DNA of 64,000 nucleotides from Melaminivora sp034675505. Its GTDB lineage: Bacteria > Pseudomonadota > Gammaproteobacteria > Burkholderiales > Burkholderiaceae_C. Shown piece after piece: positions 55,891-64,000 of the stretch. The stretch spans positions 128,143 through 192,142 of the forward strand of contig JAUCDD010000045.1 of assembly GCA_034675505.1 (NCBI GenBank), given 5' to 3'. A program made the position numbers and the translations under genes. How positions within the stretch are numbered: the stretch's first letter is position 1; each line of letters starts with the position of its first letter. The notes under the pieces are model-generated. The model had not been told where the DNA came from. It saw only the letters and a program-made list of their open reading frames with translations, and did not search any database.

Positions 55891-57018
55891 ATGCCAGCCG
55901 ACGGGCCGCAGCCGCCCCACGATGCGTCCAACGGGGCCTTGCTGCCCCTGGGCGAGTCCCCCCCGCAACGCCCGCACGCCTGCCGCCGCCGCCCCCGGCC
56001 CCGCCTGGCATGAGCCGACGCGCGGCGTGAAGATCGCCAGCTACCTGCTGGTGGCCGCAGCGCTGCTGCTGGTGATGCTGCGGGGCCTGCTGCCCGGGCT
56101 GCTCACCATCTGCCTGGGCTTTTTGCTCACCCGCTGGCTGACGGCGCGCCTGTCCTGGCTGCCGCGCTGCGGCAGCGGCGCCAGCAACGCCGGCAGCGTG
56201 GCGGCCGGGCTGGTCATGCTCTCGCCGCTGCTGCTGGTGGTGCTGGCGCTGTCGCAGTCGCGCAGCTACATCCTGGCCGCCCCCGCGCAGTACCGCGAGC
56301 TGCTGGACTTCCTGGCGCGCACGGTGCTGGAGCTGCGCCTGAAGCTGCCGCCCGATATCGCCATGCAGCTGCCCGAGGGCGCGGTGGAAATCCAGCGCAC
56401 CATCGCCGCCTATCTGGCAGCCAAGGCGGGCGCGCTGGCCCTGGCCGGGCGCGCCTGGCTGACCGGCGTGCTGTATGCCTACGTCGGCCTGCTGATCGGC
56501 GCGCTGGCGGCCGTGCGCGCGCGCGGCAGCGCCCATGGGCCGCTGGCGCAGGAGCTGACGCTGCGCGTGGCGCGCCTGGGCGAGGCGTTCCGCCAGATCG
56601 TCGCCGCGCAGTTCTGGATCGCGTCCTTCAACACCCTGCTCACCGCGCTGTTCCTGCTGCTGGTGCTGCCGCTGTGGGACCTGCGCCTGCCCTATACGCC
56701 GGCGCTGATCACCCTGACCTTCATCGCCGGGCTGGTGCCCATCGTCGGCAACCTGCTGTGCAACGCGGTCATCACGCTGGTCGGGCTGTCGGTCTCGCCC
56801 ACGGCGGCGGTGGCCTGCCTGGCCTTCCTGGTCCTGATCCACAAGGCCGAGTACGTCATCAACGCCAAGGTGGTCGGCCAGCGCACGCACATGGGCGTGT
56901 GGGAGCTGCTGTCGGTGATGTTCGCCGCCGAGGCCGTTTCGGCCCGGCCGGCCTGGTGGCGGCGCCGCTGTTCTACGCCTACCTGAAGAAGGAACTGGAA
57001 GCCGCGCAGCTGGTCTGA
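55891..57018 (+). CDS. AI-2E family permease, with two frameshifts
   Basis: A membrane protein of about 375 residues with some seven or eight predicted helices. Family features are VKIASYLLVAAALLLVMLRG near the N-terminus and ITLTFIAGLVPIVGNLLCNA with YVINAKVVGQRTHMGVWELL. The group includes TqsA-type exporters and Na+/H+ antiporters; the role here is unknown. The start MPADGPQPPHDASNG joins the body if one C of the run of seven at 55958-55964 is surplus, and the end (FGPAGLVAAPLFYAYLKKEL) joins if one T is missing at 56937-56939. A downstream start near 56028 is possible instead of the first repair. Confidence 0.82.
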
Positions 57019-57033
57019 TCGCTACTTTTTTCG

Positions 57034-57079
57034 TAGCTATATATCGGCCAGATACGCCGGCATGGGCCGGTTTTGGCCT
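57034..57079 (+). repeat. TAGCTA-type intergenic repeat, copy 6
   Basis: TAGCTATATATCGGCC is followed by CGCCGGCATGGGCCGG and TTTTGGCCT, the fullest form of the family. It lies 15 bases after the permease stop; CGCTAC and GTAGCT just before it can pair across a T-run. Confidence 0.6.
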
Positions 57080-57211
57080 GAAAACCGGCCCCGGGCGCCC
57101 GCTGTCACCGCGATACCACGCCCACTCTCGCCAAGGCCCGGGGCTTGGGCTATCCTGCCCCGGCATACCGAACCCGGTGTTTTTCCATTCCCGCATTCAC
57201 GGAGACCCTGC

Positions 57212-57604
57212 ATGACCATTCTCGTCGCCTACGTTGCCCGCCCCGAAGGCCAGGCCGCCCTGGACAAGGCCATCGAAATTGCCACCCGCCGGGGCGAACG
57301 CCTGGTGGTCGTCAATGCCGGCCCCGGCGGCCGCAGCGATGACCCGAGCATCGTCAACGGCTACGAGGTCGAGCGCGTGGAAGAGCGCCTGGCCAGCCTG
57401 CCCATCCAGGCCGAGTTCAAGCAGTTCGTGCGCGGCAAGAGCGCCGTCGAGGAGATCGACGAGATGGTCGCGCAGCTGCAGGTCTCGGTGCTGGTGATCG
57501 GGCTGCGCAAGCGCTCGGCCGTCGGCAAGCTGCTGCTGGGCAGCATGGCGCAGGACATCCTGATGACCGTGGATTGCCCGGTGCTGGCCGTCAAGGCCGG
57601 CTGA
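57212..57604 (+). CDS. Universal stress protein, UspA family
   Basis: A 130-residue single-domain Usp protein: MTILVAYVARPEGQAALDKA at the N-terminus and the C-terminal motif VLVIGLRKRSAVGKLLLGSM with QDILMTVDCPVLAVK. The G-2x-G-9x-G-S pattern of ATP-binding Usp proteins is only partly kept (the middle glycine region reads RKRSAVGKLLLGS). ATG 57212 follows CGGAGA. The gene is monocistronic and convergent with the SirB1 gene. Confidence 0.9.
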   Translation: MTILVAYVARPEGQAALDKAIEIATRRGERLVVVNAGPGGRSDDPSIVNGYEVERVEERLASLPIQAEFKQFVRGKSAVEEIDEMVAQLQVSVLVIGLRKRSAVGKLLLGSMAQDILMTVDCPVLAVKAG

Positions 57605-57628
57605 ACGCCCGGCGCCCGCTTTTTTTCC

Positions 57629-58477
57629 TCAGCGTTCGCGCAGCGCGCGCACCAGCTGCGCCACGGCGGCGGTGTCGGCCGCGCCGGGGGCGTTGTCCAG
57701 GTAGGCCTGCAGGTCGGCCAGGGCCAGTTGCTCGTGGCCCAGCTCGGCGTGGGCCAGGCCCCGGTCGCGCCGCTCGGCCCAGGCCTGCGGCAGCAGGATC
57801 ACCAGGCGCTCCTGCACGCCCAGCAGATGCACCCAGGCGCCGCCGGCGCGGTGGATGTCCTTGAGGTTGAGCAGGATCCGCACCAGGATGTCGCGCACCG
57901 ATGCGGGTCGCAGCAGCAGCGCCAGCGGCGGCTCCTCGCCCTGCGCGCCGGGTGACTGGCGAAACGGCTGGATGCGCTCGATCAGCGCCTCGTGCGACAG
58001 CGACTGGCCGGTGAGCGGGTCCAGCACCACCTGCCCGCCTGCCATGCGCACCTTGACCAGGAAGTGCCCGGGAAACGCCACGCCGGCCGCCTTCAGGCCC
58101 AGGCCTTGCGCCAGCTCCAGCCACAGCACCGCCAGCGACACGGGAATGCCGCGGCGCGTGGCCAGCACGCGGTGCAGGTGGCTGTTGTCCGGGGCGTAGT
58201 AATCGTTGACGTTGCCGGCAAAACCCAGCTCGCCATAGAACATGTGGTTGAGCAGGCGCAGGCGCTGCAGGGTGCTGCTGTCGGCAGCCACGCGCCGCTG
58301 CAGCCGGGCCTGCAGCGCATCCACATCGGCCAGCACCTGCTGCACGTCCAGCCCGGGGTGGGTGATCTGGGCGATGCAGGCTGCCGTCTCCAGCAAGGGC
58401 GGCGCGTCGGCACCCGGCGCGGCGACCAGGGCGGCGAAATACTCCAGCGGAGTGGGCACGGAGAAACTCAGGGGCAT
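57629..58477 (-). CDS. SirB1 family protein (transglutaminase-like)
   Basis: A 282-residue protein with a SirB1/transglutaminase-like domain: LRLLNHMFYGELGFAGNVND, then TRRGIPVSLAVLWLELAQGL and GVAFPGHFLVKV. The C-terminal part looks like tetratricopeptide repeats (LAHAELGHEQLALADLQAYL). The biochemical role is not established for the family. It begins 19 bases after the murJ stop on the same strand, a common pairing in betaproteobacteria. Confidence 0.88.
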   Translation of the reverse strand: MPLSFSVPTPLEYFAALVAAPGADAPPLLETAACIAQITHPGLDVQQVLADVDALQARLQRRVAADSSTLQRLRLLNHMFYGELGFAGNVNDYYAPDNSHLHRVLATRRGIPVSLAVLWLELAQGLGLKAAGVAFPGHFLVKVRMAGGQVVLDPLTGQSLSHEALIERIQPFRQSPGAQGEEPPLALLLRPASVRDILVRILLNLKDIHRAGGAWVHLLGVQERLVILLPQAWAERRDRGLAHAELGHEQLALADLQAYLDNAPGAADTAAVAQLVRALRER

Positions 58478-58496
58478 GGGCGGCTTTGCAGGGGCT

Positions 58497-60060
<1,564 letters not shown>

Positions 60061-60113
60061 GCGCCGGAGTGTATGCCCGCGTCCCCGGCCGCCGGGGAAA
60101 AACCGCCCTGCGC

Positions 60114-60119
60114 TATAAT
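60114..60119 (+). promoter_or_regulatory. -10 box of the rpsT promoter
   Basis: A perfect TATAAT 46 bases before the rpsT start. No good -35 box is seen 17 bases upstream. Confidence 0.6.
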
Positions 60120-60165
60120 TGCGGGCTTTGCTGGCAACATCCACAGACACCTAAGGAACACACCA

Positions 60166-60468
60166 ATGGCATCCAACAAGCCCAAGAAGAAGAACCCCCG
60201 CCTGGCATCGGGCCGCAAGCGCACGCGCCAGGGCGTCAAGCTCAACGCAGCCAACACCTCCCTGCGCTCCAAGTACCGCACCGCGGTGAAGAACGTCGAG
60301 AAGGCCGTGCTGGCCGGTGACAAGACCAAGGCGACCGAACTGTTCGCCAAGGCCCAGTCCGTGCTGGACACCATCGCCGACAAGGGCATCTTCCACAAGA
60401 ACAAGGCCGCTCGCGACAAGAGCCGCCTGTCCGCCAAGGTCAAGGCCCTGGCAGTAGCGGCCGCCTGA
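60166..60468 (+). CDS. rpsT: 30S ribosomal protein S20
   Basis: A 100-residue, Lys/Arg-rich ribosomal protein: MASNKPKKKNPRLASGRKRT, then LNAANTSLRSKYRTAVKNVE and GIFHKNKAARDKSRLSAKVK. It binds 16S rRNA early in 30S assembly. ATG 60166 follows AAGGA at good spacing. Codon use is strongly biased, as expected of a highly expressed gene. It is monocistronic, between a TATAAT box and a terminator, and divergent from murJ. Confidence 0.97.
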   Translation: MASNKPKKKNPRLASGRKRTRQGVKLNAANTSLRSKYRTAVKNVEKAVLAGDKTKATELFAKAQSVLDTIADKGIFHKNKAARDKSRLSAKVKALAVAAA

Positions 60469-60541
60469 CCTCTCAGGCAAACAGCCCGGGTGGCCCGCCA
60501 CCCGCCGTTTGTAACGGGTGCGCTGCCAGCAAAAACAAGAG

Positions 60542-60564
60542 AACCGCCTTAGGGCGGTTTTTTT
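60542..60564 (+). terminator. Terminator of rpsT
   Basis: AACCGCC (60542-60548) pairs with GGCGGTT (60553-60559), loop TTAG, and the T-run continues to 60564. Confidence 0.9.
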
Positions 60565-60715
60565 GTGGGCGCGAGGGCCGCATCCACCCACCGCCTTCGT
60601 CAAACATCGCTATTCTTTGCCGGCACCGTAACCAGCAAGCGAGATTCACAGCAATTCCGGCCGGACTTGCCTTGGTTGGCGGAGCACATCCACCCGAGGT
60701 CATTCAAGGAGACTC

Positions 60716-61598
60716 ATGAAAGCAAAAATTCTCACCCAGTTCATTGTCGTCACCACGATTTCTTTGACGGCTCTGCATACCGCCCATGCGAGCGACGTTT
60801 TCTCCGCGCAGCTCTCGAGCCCCCGCGCAGGGCCGTTCGCTGACTTACAACGTCTATCTGCCAACGGGTTACGCCACCAACGTGAACATCAGCTATCCGG
60901 TGATGTATCTGCGTGCATGGCAACAATGGGCACCGCAATGACTGGGTCGTCGGAAAGGGCGCCATGCAAAAAACCATCGATGGCTTGGTACAAGAGGGTG
61001 CTATGCCCCCGCCATCTTATCATGCCGGACGCCAACACCAACTGGTACGTCGACTTACGTGAAAAGATGGAAACCGCGTTCGTGAACGATCCCATGCCCC
61101 ACGTAGAGAAAACGTACCGGACCATCGAGGAGCGCGAGGGTCGAGTAATGGGCGGCCTTTCGATGGGCGGCTACGGCGCGCTGCGTTTTGCCCTTAAATA
61201 TCCAGAAAAATTCCAGGCCGCCGCGCTGCTGTCCCCGGCCATCTATAACCCAGAACCCCCGGCTGATTCATCCGCGCGAATGTACCAGGGTCTGCTGAAC
61301 CCAATACGAATGGCGCGTACAGCAAGACCGTCTGGCAGCAGTACAACTATCCCTCGCTGATGGACGATTTTCTTAAAAAGGGGATCAAAGTTCCCATGTA
61401 TATCAACTCGGGGGACGATGATGAATTCGCCATCGAGTACGACGGCCACACTGCTATACAGCGAACTGCGCAAAGCCAAGCAGCCGGCAGAACTGCGCAT
61501 CGTGAATGGCAAGCACGAGTGGGCAAGTGTGGGAGAGCACGCTTGGGGAGAGTCTGCGCTATGTCTTCAGTACAGTATGGCGTCCACGCGCAAGGTAA
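60716..61598 (+). pseudogene. Esterase-family gene (esterase D/Ag85-like), broken by several indels
   Basis: The gene starts at ATG 60716 after AAGGAG with a signal-like MKAKILTQFIVVTTISLTAL. Pieces in different frames together describe an alpha/beta esterase: LTYNVYLPTGYATNVNISYP, then MPDANTNWYVDLREKMETAF, the nucleophile motif GGLSMGGYGALRFALKYPEK, then VWQQYNYPSLMDDFLKKGIK and IVNGKHEW near the catalytic His, ending ESLRYVFSTVWRPRAR at 61596-61598. At least six single-base shifts are needed. It is either a true pseudogene or lies in a stretch of poor sequence, because the neighbouring argD is equally broken. Its GC content is also lower than that of the flanks. Confidence 0.75.
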
Positions 61599-61674
61599 AC
61601 CGGAACTGGGCTAGGTTGGGTGGCGGTGGTGTGCCGGGGTGCCGCCCTGCCTACTGCGCAGCAAGCTGGAGCCG

Positions 61675-62002
61675 TCAGCCCCCGTCGTCCGGCAGCAGGC
61701 AGGCCTCGACCACCTGTAGCGAGTTGTCGCGCGCGAAATTCGATCACGAAATCCCAGGCCATGGGCTCGTGCTCGCGCAGCTCGGCGCGCACCACCACGC
61801 ATTTCACGTTGCCCAGCGTGGTCGGGATGCACCACGGCGAGTAGCCCAGGTGAGCGCCCGGGGTCGAGCGCGCCCCGCCCGGCTGGAACTGGCTCATCAC
61901 ACCGGCCAGGCGCTCGGCCCAGTCGCTGGGTCGGAAGGTCCTTCCCTCGTGGGTGATGCCTTGGATGAAGACTTCCTTGGAAGCGGTGGGAGGTGCGGCC
62001 AT
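61675..62002 (-). CDS. DUF3579 protein, with a frameshift
   Basis: A protein of about 108 residues when repaired, beginning MAAPPTASKEVFIQGITHEG and containing FRPSDWAERLAGVMSQF and LGYSPWCIPTTLGNVKCVVV. After AWDFVIEF one surplus base near 61737 shifts the frame; repaired, it ends DNSLQVVEACLLPDDGG. DUF3579 proteins have no known function and are regularly encoded divergently beside argD-argF in Burkholderiales, as here. Confidence 0.85.
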
Positions 62003-62220
62003 CGGTGCGAAAGCAGTCAGGGGGCGCGGCGTTGTGCACCGCAACAGGCGATTCTAGCTTTGATGTGCAAACGCCCCGCTGCCGGCGCCGCGGGCGCAGC
62101 CGCGCGCATGGCTGTGATGCGCAATCGTCAACGCCGCGCGCGTGCCCGGCCCCTAGAATCGCCTTTCGTTTTTGCCCGCTGCTGCGCCCTGCGCAGCGCC
62201 GCCCTCACAGGAGATCCCGC

Positions 62221-63436
62221 ATGACTGCATTTGTCCCGGCCACATCGCCCCATGTGATGAACACCTACGCCCGCGTGCCGATCGCGCTGGAGCGCGGCCA
62301 GGGCGTGCGGGCTGGATGTGAACGGCAAGCAGTACCTGGACGCCCTGGGGCGGCATCGCCGTGAACACGCTGGGGCACAACCACCCGAAGCTGGTGCCGG
62401 CGCTGCAGGATCAGATCGCCAAGATCATCCACACCTCCAACTACTACCACGTGCCGCTGCAGGAAGAACTCGCGCGCATGTGGTCGAGCGCTCGGGCCTG
62501 ACCAACGTGTTCTTCTGCAATTCGGGCCTGGAGGCCAACGAGGCAGCCCTGAAGCTGGCGCGCAAGTACGGCCACGACCGGGGCATCGCGCGCCCGCAGG
62601 TCGTGGTGTACGAGAAGGCCTTCCACGGCCGCTCCATCGCCACGCTGTTGTCGGCCACCGGCAACCCCAAGGACAGGCCGGTTTCGGCCCGCTGGTGGAG
62701 GGTTTCATCCGAGTGCCCATGAACGACATCGAGGCCATCCGCGCCGCCACCGACGGCAACCGGACGTGGTGGCGGTGTTCTTCGAGACCATCCAGGGCGA
62801 AGGCGGCGTGAACCCCATGCGCGCGGACTACCTGCGCCAGCTGCGCGCCCTGTGCGACGAGCGCGGCTGGCTGATGATGATCGACGAGGTGCAGTGTGGC
62901 ATGGGCCGCACCTGCAAGTGGTTCGCGCACCAGCGGGCCGGCATCCTGCCGGAAACGTGATGCCGCTGGCCAAGGGCCTGGGCTCGGGCGTGCCGATCGG
63001 CGCGGTGGTCGCCGGCCCCAAGGCGAGCATCTTCGGGCCGGGCAACCACGGCACGACCTTTGGCGGCAACCCGCTGGCCATGCGCGCCGGCGTCGAGACC
63101 ATCCGCATCATGGAAGAGGACGGCCTGCTGGCCAACGCAGCCCAGGTCGGCGAGCACCTGAAGGCCGCGCTGGCGCGCGCCTTCACGGGCGTGGAGGGTG
63201 TACTGGAGGTGCGCGGCCAGGGCCTGATGCTGGGCGTGGAGCTGGCCCGGCCTTGCGGCGTGCTGGTGCAGCGCGCGGCCGATGCGGGGCTCTTGATCTC
63301 CGTGACGGCCGACCGCGTGATCCGCCTGGTGCCCTCGTCGACCTGACGCGCGCCGAGGCCGACGAGATCGTGGCGCTGCTGGCGCCGCTGGTGCGTGACT
63401 TTTTGGCCGAAGAGGGCGGTGGGCGCCGCAGCATGA
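62221..63436 (+). CDS. argD: Acetylornithine aminotransferase, with many frameshifts
   Basis: A pyridoxal-phosphate enzyme of arginine synthesis (N-acetylornithine with 2-oxoglutarate), expected near 400 residues. Recognisable pieces lie in all three frames: MTAFVPATSPHVMNTYARVP at ATG 62221, TNVFFCNSGLEANEAALKLA, VVVYEKAFHGRSIATLLSAT, AVFFETIQGEGGVNPMRADY, MMIDEVQCGMGRTCKWFAHQ, the cofactor lysine in PLAKGLGSGVPIGAVV, and HGTTFGGNPLAMRAG. Indels are inferred near 62310, 62349, 62475, 62675, 62762, 62953, 63335 and 63418. With the last repaired, the gene ends AEEAVGAAA and overlaps argF (ATGA). Such density points to poor sequence, not decay, since every domain is conserved. Confidence 0.88.
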
Positions 63437-64000
63437 CCCGCACCGCCATGAAACACTACCTGCAGTTCAGCGACTTCAGCGCTGACGAATACCACTACCT
63501 GTTCAAGCGCGCTGCGGCCATCAAGGCCAAGTTCAAGGGCTACGAGAAGTACCACCCCTTGAGCGACCGCACGCTGGCCATGATTTTCGAAGCCAGCACG
63601 CGCACGCGCGCGAGCTTCGAGGCCGGCATGTACCAGCTGGGCGGCAGCGTGGTGCACCTGACCACCGAGGGCAGCCAGCTGGGCCGCTCCGAGCCCATCG
63701 AGGACTTGGCCAAGGTCATCAGCCGCATGGTCGACTCGGCGATGATCCGCACCTTCGAGCAGACCAAGATCGAAGCCTTCGCCGCCAACTCGCGCGTGCC
63801 AGTCATCAATGGGCTGACCAACGAGTTCCATCCGTGCCAGATCCTGGCCGACATCTTCACCTTCATCGAGCAGCGCGGCTCCATCCAGGGCAAGACGGTG
63901 GCGTGGGTGGGCGACGGCAACAACATGGCCAACACCTGGCTGCAGGCGGCCGAGCTGCTGGACTTCCGCGTACACGTGAGCACTCTGCAGCCTGCGCGCT
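63433..64000 (+). CDS. argF: Ornithine carbamoyltransferase, N-terminal part
   Basis: Makes citrulline from ornithine and carbamoyl phosphate; the gene runs off the right edge. The body is in one frame: MKHYLQFSDFSADEYHYLFK, the carbamoyl-phosphate site FEASTRTRASFEAGM, HLTTEGSQLGRSEPIEDLAK, NGLTNEFHPCQILADIF and VAWVGDGNNMANTWLQAAEL. ATG 63433 would overlap the argD stop; ATG 63448 (MKHYL) is the other candidate. In relatives the site reads FEKASTRTR; here the Lys is missing. The last codons (VSTLQPAR) also depart from the family. Confidence 0.9.
   Translation, partial: MTRTAMKHYLQFSDFSADEYHYLFKRAAAIKAKFKGYEKYHPLSDRTLAMIFEASTRTRASFEAGMYQLGGSVVHLTTEGSQLGRSEPIEDLAKVISRMVDSAMIRTFEQTKIEAFAANSRVPVINGLTNEFHPCQILADIFTFIEQRGSIQGKTVAWVGDGNNMANTWLQAAELLDFRVHVSTLQPAR

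Overview
The window is GC-rich DNA from a betaproteobacterium, most likely a member of the Comamonadaceae (Acidovorax-like group). The signs are the gene neighbourhoods hda-HAD hydrolase-pcnB-folK opposite purM, murJ opposite rpsT, and a DUF3579 gene opposite argD-argF; Bug-family and VC_2705-family proteins; and many short intergenic elements built around TAGCTA, which to my knowledge are frequent in this family. No genus can be assigned from sequence reading alone.

Layout. 1-1350: end of rpoD, an HxlR-like regulator and a small FKBP isomerase. 1381-7877: ppsA with a two-part sodium/organic-acid symporter and a conserved hypothetical protein, with the PEP synthase regulator gene ppsR divergent. 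7923-12816: a TolC-HlyD-permease-permease export cluster with no ATPase gene. 13039-16863: valS and galU. 16957-21852: an accessory block, visibly poorer in GC, with an FtsK-gamma/SIR2 fusion, a small Cys-rich-tailed protein and two overlapping DUF262 genes, the second carrying a DUF1524 HNH domain. 21905-23812: TusA-like protein, NUDIX hydrolase, cysM and tRNA-Leu(CAA). 23813-30134: a sparse stretch with two small genes, then lrgA-lrgB, a photolyase translationally coupled to a LysR regulator, and glutaryl-CoA dehydrogenase. 30207-44268: a complete cellulose operon, transcribed bcsB-Z-C-E-F-Q-A-G, with almost every junction overlapping. 44514-51001: an Arg-rich lipoprotein, a DUF4124 protein, a YeeZ-like oxidoreductase, a ferredoxin-type reductase, a cytosolic copper-storage protein, a Bug solute-binding protein and an ArnT-like transferase. 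51015-60468: folK, pcnB, HAD hydrolase, hda, purM, an AI-2E-type permease, a universal stress protein, SirB1 protein, murJ and rpsT. 60716-64000: a badly broken esterase gene, DUF3579, argD and the start of argF.

The accessory block 16957-21852 is the best candidate for an undescribed system. It puts a sirtuin with a DNA-binding-type winged helix beside a GmrSD/SspE-like DUF262 pair, one of which has a probable nuclease domain. This suggests, but does not prove, a DNA-sensing defence locus.

Sequence quality matters. At least ten single-base indels break genes that cannot plausibly be inactive, including valS (two), purM, hda, murJ (two), ppsA, pcnB and bcsB. They become very dense from 60.7 to 63.4 kb. 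I treat them as probable sequencing or assembly errors and annotate those genes across the breaks; only the esterase is listed as a pseudogene. Coordinates of such genes span both reading frames.
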